Shown: positions 45,041 to 54,464 of the stretch, piece by piece
Layout: each line of letters begins with the position of its first letter
Position numbering within the stretch: position 1 is the first letter of the stretch
NCBI RefSeq assembly: GCF_002078015.1
Contig: NZ_LWBP01000191.1
Coordinates: forward strand, 39,562-103,561
Source: Niastella populi
GTDB lineage: Bacteria; Bacteroidota; Bacteroidia; Chitinophagales; Chitinophagaceae
Reading direction: 5' to 3'
DNA: 64,000 nt
Position numbers and translations under genes: made by a program
Notes under the pieces: generated by a model
What the model saw: the letters and a program-made list of their open reading frames with translations, nothing else
Database searches by the model: none
Told to the model about the DNA's origin: nothing

Positions 45041-45161
45041 GAGGCGCTAAGATAACTTTTTTGCCCGGATACAAAACAATTCAGCCATTCTTTAAAACAA
45101 ACGTGGGACCATGACTAAACATCGGTCAGAAAAACAGGAACGGCCCGGCAAATGCTGATAT

Positions 45162-45345
45162 TCAGCACTCAAAACCCTCTGTCATAACTGCAATGTTGAG
45201 GACCATATTGGCAGGATCGGCCACCTGTAAACCTTCCGACTCAAAGACACGGGTCCCGTTCAGGAAGCCGATCATCATGCCGAACATGCTGGCCAGGGCG
45301 GCGATGTCCCATGCGGCCGCTGCGCCGGGCGCTTCTCCTAAATAG
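45162..45345 (-). pseudogene. C-terminal relic of an imine-reductase/6PGDH-type dehydrogenase
   Basis: The minus strand reads RYLGEAPGAAAAWDIAALAS and then MFGMMIGFLNGTRVFESEG and LQVADPANMVLN before TGA at 45162. This matches the substrate-binding domain start of NADPH-dependent imine reductases and beta-hydroxyacid dehydrogenases (YLGE-PGAAA-D-A-L). The N-terminal Rossmann part and the rest of the C-terminal domain are missing, so only about 60 residues remain. It is a decayed gene. The remainder of 45041-45682 contains no other gene that I can support. Confidence 0.6.
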
Positions 45346-45682
45346 CGAGCCCGCCGCCGGGGACCCGCAATGAAGATTCAGCCGCAGCCACGCAGTTATC
45401 AAACACAGACCGGGGGAGGGCTTGCCTTGCTTTCCAGGTGAAGGTAGGACTACACACTAATTAAGGCCGCAACATCGGTAAAGGAAAACAGTACAAGTTC
45501 ACTCATCGGCTTCACTATTACAAATCGATTAGTGATTTATTGAGTTCTATTACATCAGGTTTTTTATACCCGTAACGGGACTATCCATTCAGATGGAGTG
45601 GGTAATTTTCTAATCACTGCTGCGGGAATATTGCTGAAATAAGCTGAGCATGAAAATTTCCGTATTAACTAAAACATATATT

Positions 45683-46699
45683 ATGGAAGCGAGATTAGAA
45701 AGAACCAGCGTGTTGAGTGAACCAGGTGTACTTGCTTCAGTAAAGCGCATTTCCTGGGCGGCAGTATTTGCTGGTGTACTGATAGCGGTAGTTATACAAA
45801 TTACACTCAGTTTACTGGGTATAGGTATTGGACTAAGCACTGTTGATCCTAAAACAGAAGAAAACCCGGTGCAGGGCCTCGGCGTGGGCACAGCGATCTG
45901 GTATGTAATATCGAGTCTAATAGCCTTATTTACAGGTGGCTGGGTAGCGGGTCGGCTGTCAAAGACCAATCAGGAATTTGATGGCGCCATACATGGCCTG
46001 TTAACCTGGAGTATAGTATCTCTTCTTACACTTTATTTTGTTACAACAGCAATAGGTGGTATACTTGGCGGGGTAGGAAGGCTGGTCGGAAACACGCTTA
46101 GTACTGTTGGTAATGTGGCCGCAAAAGCCGTTGAAGCAGCGACACCTGAAATCAGGGAGCAATTGCAAAATGTGGACCTGAATAAACTCAAAAATGAAGC
46201 TACGCTATTACTTAAGCAGACAGGAAAGCCAGAATTACAGCCCGGTGCTTTGGAAAACCGGGCAAAACAGTCGGTGGATAATGCAGGAATTACAGCCGAC
46301 AATAATGCGGTAACTCCGCAATATACAGACGTACAGGTAGATGGATTGCTGGGTCAACTTTTTGCTGAAGGAAAAGATGTTGCACAGGCGGTGGATAGAA
46401 ACGCAGTGGTGAATGTTATCGTTGCGCGAACCGGTAAGAGCAGGGCAGAGGCGGAACAAATAGCAGATAACTGGATAGCTGCTTCAAAACAGGCTTCTGC
46501 AAAAATGCAGCAGATGAAACAGGAAGCAGAGGCGAAGGCAAGAGAGGTTGCAGATAAAGCTGCGGATGCGGCATCAACGGCAGCAATACTCGCCTTTGTA
46601 AGCCTGCTGCTTGGTGCGGCCGTTGCATACTTCGGTGCAAAGAAAGGAACTGAATCAAAAGATGAAATAGTCGTTGCACGGTCTTCAGCTGTGGGATGA
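45683..46699 (+). CDS. PhnA-like/YrzE-type membrane protein with coiled coil
   Basis: The 338-residue product from the ATG at 45683 (MEARLERTSVLSEPG) has membrane segments at about residues 20-42, 68-85, 100-125 and near the C terminus (AAILAFVSLLLGAAVAYFGA). A glycine-rich opening RISWAAVFAGVLIAVVIQIT, with WxAxxAG, recalls the DUF5302/PhnA-like and YrzE membrane families. The middle part, about 150-290, is alanine- and glutamate-rich (QMKQEAEAKAREVADKAADA), probably a coiled coil. Function is unknown. I chose 45683 rather than 45650 because the 11-residue extension lacks similarity. No neighbour supports a role. Confidence 0.7.
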   Translation: MEARLERTSVLSEPGVLASVKRISWAAVFAGVLIAVVIQITLSLLGIGIGLSTVDPKTEENPVQGLGVGTAIWYVISSLIALFTGGWVAGRLSKTNQEFDGAIHGLLTWSIVSLLTLYFVTTAIGGILGGVGRLVGNTLSTVGNVAAKAVEAATPEIREQLQNVDLNKLKNEATLLLKQTGKPELQPGALENRAKQSVDNAGITADNNAVTPQYTDVQVDGLLGQLFAEGKDVAQAVDRNAVVNVIVARTGKSRAEAEQIADNWIAASKQASAKMQQMKQEAEAKAREVADKAADAASTAAILAFVSLLLGAAVAYFGAKKGTESKDEIVVARSSAVG

Positions 46700-46849
46700 T
46701 CTGTTCATTCGGGTAGATAAAGACAAAAAGCAACCCCTGTTTAGGGAATCTTACTCCAAACAACTGCTTGCACTAACCGCTACCTATTATTCATACATAA
46801 AGAGCACTAATCAATCTTTTCAACCTGTACCAGTAATCGGGATATCCTT

Positions 46850-46892
46850 AAAAGGCAAATTCCACACCTTTCGTATTGGTATTTGCCTTTTT
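46850..46892 (+). terminator. Hairpin terminator
   Basis: AAAAGGCAAAT (46850-46860) pairs perfectly with ATTTGCCTTTT (46881-46891) over a 20-base loop; T-rich sequence continues. It lies 150 bases after the preceding plus-strand gene, which it probably ends. Confidence 0.6.
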
Positions 46893-47299
46893 GATTTTTG
46901 GAATTTCTTGTGCCGGGTACGGGAGCCAGATTGAACACCTTCCGGCATTCGCCGATTTTCTTCTGAACCTTGAAAAAGTAAGATTGCAGACTTCACAAGG
47001 TGGTTTTACCAGCAGGGTCTCACTTTAATGGCGACTAATTTACACTAAACAAAACCTTCAAATCTTAGGCAGGATGATAAGTATGGGCACTGGTTAAGGT
47101 TAGTGACAATGCAGCGCCACCGCCAACCATCGTATAGTGGCGTATGGCAAATCAGGCGTTTTTTCAAGCCTGAAATCGATTGTATGTGGATATTTCATTG
47201 AATCTTTTGCTGCAGTAATGATAGGTGCAACTTGCTAAATCAATATATTAGCCTAGGCTACCTCGTTATTTGTATTTATCACCAAACAATACTTGTCAC
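46893..47299. other. Intergenic region upstream of the GH76 gene
   Basis: I see no supported gene. The readings in 46674-46934 and around 47060-47160 are short and without motif. The region should contain the promoter of the secreted mannanase gene. Confidence 0.35.
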
Positions 47300-49360
47300 A
47301 TGAAACAGAAACACCTTTTCCTAAGTGCTGCTATAGCATTACTGCTCTTACATGCTACTGATGTTATTGCCCAAACCGCCGGCATTGAATCAGGGGCCAT
47401 TTATAAGATCCGCTCGAAAAGCAATAACAAATTGCTGAATGTAAGTAACTCTTCCTTGTCGAATGGCGCCAATGTAGATATCTGGACCGACACCGACAGC
47501 GATGCTGAACGATGGAGGGTAGTACATATTACAGGCAACAACTATACTTTTCAAAACATCGGTACCGGAAAGTACTTGCATCTGGCTAACGCCACGCCGG
47601 CAAATTCGGTTAACATCAACCAGAATGATAATACCAATAATAACCAGGTGCGTTGGAACATTGTTAACAATGGCGATGCTTCGTTCAGTATCAGGTCTGC
47701 CGGCAACACCGGCTTTTCCGCTGATGTAACGAACGGTGGATCGGCCGACGGCACCAATGTAGTGTTGTGGACCAACAACAGCAATTCCAACCAAAGATGG
47801 GGCTTTGAAAAAGTTAATGAGCGGCCTGCTGCGCCAACGGCGGCTATTGCCGATGCCATATTTGCCGCCTGGAAAACGAAGTATTACGATGCCAGAACGG
47901 GCAATCAGATCATACCCAATGAAGGGTTCTGGGGCGTTGCCGAAATGATGGAAATAGTGGTAGACGCGTTTGAGGTTACCGGTCACCTCAAGTACAAAAC
48001 CATGTTCGATGAAATGTACCTGCTTTTTCTCAATAAAGAAGGGCAGGACTGGATGTGGAATGATTACAATGATGATATCACCTGGATGGTGCTTGCCTGT
48101 GTACGCATGGGACTACGAACCAGCAACCAAACTTATCTCAATAAGGCTAAAGATCAGTTTGATAAGATGTATGCCCGTGCCGTGCGCGACAATGGCAACT
48201 GGCTTGTATGGAAACAAGGTACGCCCGGCACCAATTCATGCATCAATGGACCCGCGATGGTAGCTTGTATGTATTTGTACCAGGCGTTTAATGACATAGG
48301 TTATGTTAACAAAGCCATTACCCTGTACAACTGGTCGAAGAACAATCTTTTTGAACCAGCTACCGGTAAGGTGTATGATAGCAGAAACGGCAGTACCATT
48401 AATTATTGGAGCTCTACCTATAACCAGGGAACATATCTCGGTGCGTCTGTGATGTTGTTTAATCACACGGGAGATGCATCTTACCTGACGAATGCAGTCA
48501 ACATTGCGCAGTATACGAAGGTGAATATGTACAACTCGGGTGTCATCAATAATGAAGAAGGGCCCGACCTGAATGGCTTCAAAGGCATCTTCCAGCGTTA
48601 TGCACGGCGGTATATCATAGATTGTAACCGGCCTGATTTTATCTCCTGGCTGCAATTGAATGCACGCGTGGCTTACAATAATCGCAATACCGAGAACATT
48701 ATACCAACACGTTGGGATACCAGAGCCGCCCAGGGAACTTATTATTCCGGATTCGCCGCATCTACGGCCGTTTCTCTTTTGATCAACTGCCCTTACGCTT
48801 CCACTACCAATCAATATGCTACCGTTTATAAAGACTGCAACTACACGGGTGGCGGCGTGCCTTTGCGTGTTGGCAGGTATACGTTAAGCAATTTAATAGC
48901 GGCCGGCGTCAGGAACGATGATATTTCATCTATCAGGGTGGCTTCAGGCTATAGGGTTCTATTATATTGGGATGATAATTTTATGGGGAGCAGTTTGTCG
49001 CTTACCGCCGACGACGGTTGCCTTGTAGACAATGGCTGGAACGACAAGGTGTCGTCTATTGAAATTGTGGCTGCGGATGCAGCTTCGCTGGCGCCGGTTG
49101 TTGTAACTGGTATGTCAACGAATGGAAAAGCCGACATGCAGGCATTTCCTAATCCGGCCTCCCATTTTGTTTCGGTAACCAATATACCGGCTAACACAGA
49201 GATTACGGTGATAGATATAGAAGGACGGGTGGTTTTACGGAATAAGTTTGCAGGGAAAAACGGCATGCTAAAACTGAATATAACCAATTTGCCATCGGGC
49301 ACTTATTTTATCAGGGCAGGCAAGGCCGGCCAAAAGCCAATTAAGGTAGTCAAGAGATAA
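47300..49360 (+). CDS. Secreted GH76 alpha-1,6-mannanase with ricin-type lectin, crystallin-like and type IX sorting domains
   Basis: From the ATG at 47300 the product has 686 residues. Domains in order: signal peptide (about 1-25), ricin-B-type lectin domain (about 28-175, with QxW-like RWRVVHITGN, RWNIVNNG and NQRWGFEK), and the GH76 alpha/alpha barrel (about 180-520). The barrel has the catalytic aspartate pair in WMWNDYNDDITWMVLA (about D258-D259) and NEGFWGVAEMMEI. A beta/gamma-crystallin-like segment follows (about 525-600, YKDCNYTGGGVPLRVGRY). The end is a type A sorting domain (FPNPASHFVSVTNI to GKAGQKPIKVVKR). GH76 enzymes cut alpha-1,6-mannan backbones, for example of fungal cell walls. 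It is a single gene. Confidence 0.9.
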   Translation: MKQKHLFLSAAIALLLLHATDVIAQTAGIESGAIYKIRSKSNNKLLNVSNSSLSNGANVDIWTDTDSDAERWRVVHITGNNYTFQNIGTGKYLHLANATPANSVNINQNDNTNNNQVRWNIVNNGDASFSIRSAGNTGFSADVTNGGSADGTNVVLWTNNSNSNQRWGFEKVNERPAAPTAAIADAIFAAWKTKYYDARTGNQIIPNEGFWGVAEMMEIVVDAFEVTGHLKYKTMFDEMYLLFLNKEGQDWMWNDYNDDITWMVLACVRMGLRTSNQTYLNKAKDQFDKMYARAVRDNGNWLVWKQGTPGTNSCINGPAMVACMYLYQAFNDIGYVNKAITLYNWSKNNLFEPATGKVYDSRNGSTINYWSSTYNQGTYLGASVMLFNHTGDASYLTNAVNIAQYTKVNMYNSGVINNEEGPDLNGFKGIFQRYARRYIIDCNRPDFISWLQLNARVAYNNRNTENIIPTRWDTRAAQGTYYSGFAASTAVSLLINCPYASTTNQYATVYKDCNYTGGGVPLRVGRYTLSNLIAAGVRNDDISSIRVASGYRVLLYWDDNFMGSSLSLTADDGCLVDNGWNDKVSSIEIVAADAASLAPVVVTGMSTNGKADMQAFPNPASHFVSVTNIPANTEITVIDIEGRVVLRNKFAGKNGMLKLNITNLPSGTYFIRAGKAGQKPIKVVKR

Positions 49361-49431
49361 GTTGCACACATAAAATCTTTGTACCGGAATAAGATTAAAA
49401 GAGTACCAACCCAACTTAAACCATAACTCAA

Positions 49432-49470
49432 TTTCATGAGCCGGATAATCAAGCTATTCGGCTCATGAAA
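49432..49470 (+). terminator. Hairpin after the GH76 gene
   Basis: TTTCATGAGCCG (49432-49443) pairs perfectly with CGGCTCATGAAA (49459-49470) over a 15-base loop. There is only a weak T-rich tract (TCACTCTCTTT). It is probably the GH76 terminator, although the right arm contains the ATG of a possible small ORF. Confidence 0.5.
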
Positions 49471-49608
49471 TCACTCTCTTTGAGCCAAATAAATCTGAGC
49501 TGTCCGGTTGTGGACGCGCTGTTTGAAATGCAAAAAGTTGCTTTAAGAGTGACTTTTTGGGATCAGGTCAAAAAAATGGGGGATTTATGGTCAAACATGG
49601 TAGGGTAA
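49465..49608 (+). CDS. Possible small ORF (47 aa)
   Basis: An ATG at 49465 reads MKSLSLSQINLSCPVVDALF and continues EMQKVALRVTFWDQVKKMG to a TAA at 49606. I see no ribosome-binding site, and the ATG lies within a hairpin arm. It may be chance or a relic. Confidence 0.18.
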   Translation: MKSLSLSQINLSCPVVDALFEMQKVALRVTFWDQVKKMGDLWSNMVG

Positions 49609-49874
49609 TGGTACCTGCATTGTACGTTAAAGGTAGCCAGATAGCCGGGGTATTGTACTGAGATACGCCGGGGATTGCCTGCGGCCCCTCTACCGATACC
49701 TGGTGTGTGAGGCAATCGCCAGTGTGTCATCAGGCAATCTGTAGGTTGTTCCCGGGTTATTCACATAAATACAACTACCCGTTTCAGTATACTTTCATTG
49801 GCTTTTAATAGTAGTTCAACCGGAGTGCAAGACCATTGCAAATGCACTCCGAAGCCATTACCATAAGATTTACA

Positions 49875-49962
49875 TCCCGTAAAGGTCTCGTGAAGGTCCC
49901 GTGAGGGTCTCGTAAAGGTCTTGTGAAAGTCTCGTGAAGGTCTGGCGATTGTCTTGTGTAGA
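49875..49962. repeat. Eight tandem copies of an 11-bp repeat
   Basis: Units TCCCGTAAAGG, TCTCGTGAAGG, TCCCGTGAGGG, TCTCGTAAAGG, TCTTGTGAAAG, TCTCGTGAAGG, TCTGGCGATTG and TCTTGTGTAGA follow without gap. The consensus is TCTCGTGAAGG; the last two copies are worn. Eleven bases is close to one helix turn, so each unit faces the same side of the DNA. It sits about 260 bases from the end of the AT-rich operon. The minus-strand reading across it (49870-50097) is explained by the repeat itself. Confidence 0.8.
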
Positions 49963-50220
49963 AAGAATGCTGATTGCGGAATGAATAATAAATGCTGCCA
50001 ATGGTATAACCTGGTGCAATATACTAAAAAAGGGAAAAATGGCCCGAATACATTCTATATTAAGAATAACCATTCCTGCTCCCCAACTTTTCAGCATGAT
50101 CCACGATTTGTTGTACCGCGTACGGGAGTGGGGGCGAACACCTGAATGAATTCGTTGATTGTATTCTTTGTCTTCCGGTCGATAGTATTTATAGCAGTAG
50201 GGTCGTTTAATTTCACTTAA

Positions 50221-52005
50221 TTAATTGGAAAAATCATGGTCAAACGCATTTCTAGATAAGTACAGCATGAATTTTTGCAGAAGATCATCTGAAAATGGGG
50301 ATCTATAATGACTTACCCGTTTAATGTTAAACTCTAACAATTTTCCAGATTTAGATAGGCAGTTTTCGTTATCTATTTTAAATCCAGAAAAAAGAGGGCC
50401 GTTAAAAATCGATTTTTTAATGGTGTTTTTATTTGCAATTTTTATCTTTCTATAAGTCTTTATTCCCTCACTAAATTCAGAAAACTCTTTATAAAGGTCT
50501 TTATACCTTTTTTTCCATGAATCTTGTAAGATCGCCGAATTGCTTTCAGATTCACTTAAGTTCATTTTTGATGACCCATCATTGTTAAAAACAGTTAGAT
50601 CTAGGGGTGACAAGCTTACCGGCTGAAATGTCGAGTAACGAACAATCTTTACTTTGTCATTAGGTAACGTAACATCCTCAACAATTTCCAAAGTGGCTAG
50701 CTGTCCCTTTTTGAATTTTAAATAATTATCTTGGTCTATCGTTTCTAATTCAACCAAAAAACCTATATTATACTTTCTATCTCTAGAACCGCTACTCCTG
50801 AGTGTAACATTACAAGGTTGAACAAGTAAGATATAATCTTTGTTTTCAATGTTAAAAATATCTCCATTTGATATTGGGTAATGCAAACGATTCAAAATTT
50901 CATTACTTATATATAGTTCTTTTTCCCTTAGTTTAATAACCTGTGACTTTACAATCGGAGTTTCGCTTCCTGTTTTTATCTTTTCAACTAAACGTATTTT
51001 TTCAAGGCATTGATTTATTTTTTTTCGTTTATCGTTGGGCAGCAGCCGAGTCAAAGCGCTATTGGTGGTTATGATATTTGAAATTCTGATGAGTGTGCTC
51101 ATTTCCCAAACACCTTCTAGTTTTGAGCTTCTTTGAATTATATGGTTAAATGATTCTGGTGTTAGAGAATTAATCTCTTGAATTGATTGAGAAAATGAAC
51201 TTCTGAGTATTGCTGAGGTTTCTTTTTTAAGCGATTCTACTTCATTGATCAAAAGAGTATTTCTAATGCCCTCTGCCAAGCCTGGTAGATATGAACTATT
51301 TTGGAATCTCTTTTTTGAAATTGTGTAGAATTTTTCTTTCTCTAAATTATGTGTGTTGCAATATTCACTTCTTTTATCATACTCTTCAATGGTGTCAAAT
51401 AGGTGGGAGAATAAGCCGCAATGTAAATATTCGCTTATCTTTTTATCTTGAAGCAGTTCGAATGCCAAGTCTCTACCATCTCGTAAATCGGGCAATGGTG
51501 CATGCACAAATTCTATATCAAATAGAAATAGGATTTTATTGGTGGCTGTTAAGCTGCTTAATATTTCATTTTTCTTTTCAATCCATTCTGTAGGTGACAA
51601 CAATTCAATTTTATCCTTTAAAAGATCTTTTAGTTTCAAAGGTGCAGTGGAATTTTCAAGCTCCTCATTATTGCCTTCAAAAGTTATTATTTTTAAGAAG
51701 ATTTCCCTTCTTTGGGCATCGTCTTTTTCATCCCATATCTTAATAATATCCTTTTCAAAAGGAGCTTCTGGAAGCTCCCAGTTTACAAAATCCAGCTCTT
51801 CTGGCTTGTTGTCGTAATGAGCTTTTAGTTTTCCTACATATGCTTCCTTTAGTTCATTTATAGAGCATCTATCATCTATATAGACAATCTTTTGAATTTT
51901 TAATTGTGAAAGCAAATTTAATAAAGCTGTTTTTGCCTGGGCTTCGCTTTTATCTTTAAATGTGTCGGCAAGAACTGCAGGGGTTTGATTAATGCCTTGC
52001 TTCAT
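50221..52005 (-). CDS. Receiver-like protein with unknown C-terminal effector region (defence operon)
   Basis: The 594-residue protein shows a receiver-like N terminus: IQKIVYIDDRCS with an acidic pair (D44-D45), then a long charged insertion (about 50-155), then KILFLFDIEF with a possible phosphorylated aspartate D163, followed by GRDLAFELLQDKKI. If this is a receiver, the insertion between its first and third strands is far longer than usual. The rest is new to me. It contains PISNGDIFNIENKDYILLVQ followed by PCNVTLRSSG, and a basic tail. I see no known nuclease motif (no PD-D/E-x-K, HNH, GIY). The gene starts two bases after the dual-GHKL gene and is the last of the operon, so it is the candidate response protein or effector. 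It has no DNA-binding domain that I can see. Confidence 0.6.
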   Translation of the reverse strand: MKQGINQTPAVLADTFKDKSEAQAKTALLNLLSQLKIQKIVYIDDRCSINELKEAYVGKLKAHYDNKPEELDFVNWELPEAPFEKDIIKIWDEKDDAQRREIFLKIITFEGNNEELENSTAPLKLKDLLKDKIELLSPTEWIEKKNEILSSLTATNKILFLFDIEFVHAPLPDLRDGRDLAFELLQDKKISEYLHCGLFSHLFDTIEEYDKRSEYCNTHNLEKEKFYTISKKRFQNSSYLPGLAEGIRNTLLINEVESLKKETSAILRSSFSQSIQEINSLTPESFNHIIQRSSKLEGVWEMSTLIRISNIITTNSALTRLLPNDKRKKINQCLEKIRLVEKIKTGSETPIVKSQVIKLREKELYISNEILNRLHYPISNGDIFNIENKDYILLVQPCNVTLRSSGSRDRKYNIGFLVELETIDQDNYLKFKKGQLATLEIVEDVTLPNDKVKIVRYSTFQPVSLSPLDLTVFNNDGSSKMNLSESESNSAILQDSWKKRYKDLYKEFSEFSEGIKTYRKIKIANKNTIKKSIFNGPLFSGFKIDNENCLSKSGKLLEFNIKRVSHYRSPFSDDLLQKFMLYLSRNAFDHDFSN

Positions 52006-52007
52006 TT

Positions 52008-54464
52008 CTATTGAATGATGTTAGAAAGATTGATTGCGAATATGTACCTCCTCTTGTGTTCATTTAACGACGGTTCCAATGTGATTAAGCAACCCGATGA
52101 ATCGAGTAGTTGTTGTATTATAAACAAGCCAAGTCCTCTACCTTCTTCTTTGGGCTTGGTAGTTACAAAGGGCTCAAAAATTTCATTTTGGATAGCAGGT
52201 GCTATTCCGTAACCATTGTCATAAAAATATAGCCATGGGTTATCAATTTTAATAACAATGGAAGGACTAAATTTAGGTTCACTTTTTCTTTTCTCTTTGA
52301 GCCAGTATTCGGAGTTATTTATAAGATTGTCGATAATTTGAACAAGCTTTCCTCTATTTATGGTAATAGTATAATCTTTACTAACGATAAGTTTAAATTC
52401 AATAGAGTTCTTGTCAAGCCTATTCTTATAGTATTCTTTTTCTTCTTTAAAAAAGACAGAAAGTTTTATCGGTGTTTTCTTTTCTTTGTTATATTTTAAT
52501 GCCGGATCCAGATGTTTTAGCTGAACTTTTAAGCCATTAACTGTACTGTTTATGTATTCCAGTAAAACATAAATATCCGAGTCCGTCATTTTTTTGTTGC
52601 GAACTTTATTGGAATACAAACTAGACTTCTCTGCTAATCTATCTGCAATGGAAGCAAACTCATGGCTTACGGATTCGGCTGTTAATCCTAAGCTTGCTAG
52701 TTCTGAAAAATTATCAAGCTGTTCTTCAAGGACATGTATTTTAGGCTCAAGTACATTAATAACCTCGGTAAGTTTTTCTGCCCGTGTTATAACTTTTTCC
52801 AGTTTTGTTAATGTATTTTGTATGGCGAGTAACTCTTTTAGTATATTTTCTACTTTACTTACCGTTTGCTTTTCCAAATCAGTAGAAAATAGAGGGTTGC
52901 TTTTTACAGCTTTGATAATTTTATTTGAATCAGAAATGGCTTTGCTGACCGTAGATACTGCTTCCTTAAACTCTTCTTTGACTTCATCCGTTTTAGTTTG
53001 AGTATCTTTTAGTTGATCAAATGCTTGTTTTACTGTCTTAATGCCACTATTTACTGTCTTATACTCTTTTAGAAATTCATTATATGACCTTCTAATACTC
53101 TCAAGGTAACGATTAATTTCATCTCTTATAAAGTATGAAATAGTGAAGAAGTTTCTTGAATATGGATTCGAAACTAAACCTTCTCTATCCGTTTTGTCTT
53201 GAAGTTTATCGTTTTCTCCTTCATCAATCGAAAAATAGCCAATTACATTAGCAGGTCTAAGTGTATAGTATGACCCTCCGCTTGTTTGTGATTCTCTTAA
53301 CCTTAGCCAATCATCTCCATTTATTCCAAAGGGTTTTACTGCGAATCCGTTTCTAAATAGTTTTATTCCTACTTGACTTTGAGCAAAATCTCTATAGTTG
53401 GACATTTTGCCGAATATTTCTCTTAGATTCTCGTCGTTTGATAGCCAATTATCGTACGTAAACTCATCGATTACTCCGTAGAAAGGTCCTGGGTTTGCCC
53501 TCTCTCCTTTAAATATTTCCAACCCTCCAATATCTTTATTGAAATCAAACTTTCTTTCAAAATGAATAAAAAAACTGTTTGAGCTTATATGTATATCCTT
53601 ATGTTTCTTTTTTAAGAAGCTATAAAATTTCCGGCCATTATCATTCTCAAGAAAAGTTTTAAAATCATCTCTATTATTGCCAATAAACTTAGCTAATTTG
53701 GTTTTTCCTTTTAATACTAATGTTAAACTATCAAAATTAAATTCAAAGCGCGAGATTGCTAAATCCCTCAATTCTTCATTTGACTTGTCTAAATCAACGG
53801 CTATTTCATTTATTTTTATATACACATCAAAGGGGCGATTTTCTTTATAGGGGGAAATTATTTGGGAAACTTGGCCTTTGAATTTTTCTAGATTATCTCC
53901 CTCCCAAACTTCTGCATGGTTTAAATTTGTTAGGACTAAAGTTGTACCGTGTTTTCTTTTCGGTTTATAGGATGTTGCTTTTACGGTTACTTTACCTAAT
54001 GACTCTTCTTTCTCGAAGTCTTTCCAGTTGAAGGCAATATGAGTTCCTTGCAATGTTTTCTCATTGGTGAATATTTCGCAGAAGTCTGCTAGCCTTTGAG
54101 TACTTAATCTGCCGAGACCTTTATCGCCAAGCGGGGTTCGTCCATTCGGTGTTGTCTTTTTTGCTTCTTTTAACTGGCGCTTTTGGGAATAGGAAATAAT
54201 TAGCCAAGATTTCATGATGGTATCTTCGCTCATGCCAAATCCATCGTCTTCGACAACTATAAAGCCTTTATGTTTAGGAAAATAAAGTTGGCCTTTAAGG
54301 TATTGTCCAGTGGTATTGATTTCAATTGAGACATAGGATGCATCCGCATCATAAGAATTTTTTATTAATTCTAAAAGTGCTGTAATTTCATCTGAAACTA
54401 GTTGCTCACCTAATTGTTTTACAATGTGTGGTGTTATATCAAAATGATATTGCTTGTTGGCCAT
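52008..54464 (-). CDS. Dual GHKL ATPase: Hsp90/MORC-like module fused to a histidine-kinase-like module
   Basis: The 818-residue protein begins with an Hsp90/MORC-type GHKL domain: ITALLELIKNSYDADA (E32, N36, D39), VVEDDGFGMSED (D73-D74) and LGDKGLGRLSTQRLAD, then TTLVLTNL. A middle region (about 200-430) follows. A long coiled coil (about 430-590) leads to ESVSHEFASIADRL with a His601 in an H-box position. The C-terminal kinase-type GHKL has an N-box IIDNLINNSEYW (about N713), YFYDNGYGIAPA (about 747), FEPFVTTK and RGLGLFIIQQL (about 776). Both ATP sites look intact. It has no membrane segment, so it is a soluble sensor. It overlaps the methyltransferase gene by one base (TAATG). Combining both ATPase types in one protein is unusual; partner roles are inferred from the operon. 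Confidence 0.85.
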   Translation of the reverse strand: MANKQYHFDITPHIVKQLGEQLVSDEITALLELIKNSYDADASYVSIEINTTGQYLKGQLYFPKHKGFIVVEDDGFGMSEDTIMKSWLIISYSQKRQLKEAKKTTPNGRTPLGDKGLGRLSTQRLADFCEIFTNEKTLQGTHIAFNWKDFEKEESLGKVTVKATSYKPKRKHGTTLVLTNLNHAEVWEGDNLEKFKGQVSQIISPYKENRPFDVYIKINEIAVDLDKSNEELRDLAISRFEFNFDSLTLVLKGKTKLAKFIGNNRDDFKTFLENDNGRKFYSFLKKKHKDIHISSNSFFIHFERKFDFNKDIGGLEIFKGERANPGPFYGVIDEFTYDNWLSNDENLREIFGKMSNYRDFAQSQVGIKLFRNGFAVKPFGINGDDWLRLRESQTSGGSYYTLRPANVIGYFSIDEGENDKLQDKTDREGLVSNPYSRNFFTISYFIRDEINRYLESIRRSYNEFLKEYKTVNSGIKTVKQAFDQLKDTQTKTDEVKEEFKEAVSTVSKAISDSNKIIKAVKSNPLFSTDLEKQTVSKVENILKELLAIQNTLTKLEKVITRAEKLTEVINVLEPKIHVLEEQLDNFSELASLGLTAESVSHEFASIADRLAEKSSLYSNKVRNKKMTDSDIYVLLEYINSTVNGLKVQLKHLDPALKYNKEKKTPIKLSVFFKEEKEYYKNRLDKNSIEFKLIVSKDYTITINRGKLVQIIDNLINNSEYWLKEKRKSEPKFSPSIVIKIDNPWLYFYDNGYGIAPAIQNEIFEPFVTTKPKEEGRGLGLFIIQQLLDSSGCLITLEPSLNEHKRRYIFAINLSNIIQ

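Larger units (their letters stand above)
49361..49874. other. Intergenic region at the left side of the accessory block
   Basis: It contains the hairpin at 49432, a possible 47-residue ORF at 49465 and otherwise no supported gene. It marks the change from GC-richer chromosome to the AT-rich defence block. I see no tRNA or clear attachment site here. Confidence 0.35.

Noticed and set aside
46674..46934. 86-residue plus-strand ORF overlapping the end of the PhnA-like gene
   Set aside because: Overlaps the upstream gene in another frame and runs through a terminator hairpin; no family seen.
49861..49970. CRISPR array
   Set aside because: The repeats are 11 bp and directly adjacent with no spacers, so this is a simple tandem repeat. 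I saw no cas genes or spaced repeats anywhere in the window.
49870..50097. 75-residue minus-strand ORF
   Set aside because: Its C-terminal half is only the translation of the 11-bp tandem repeat; the rest has no motif or clear start.
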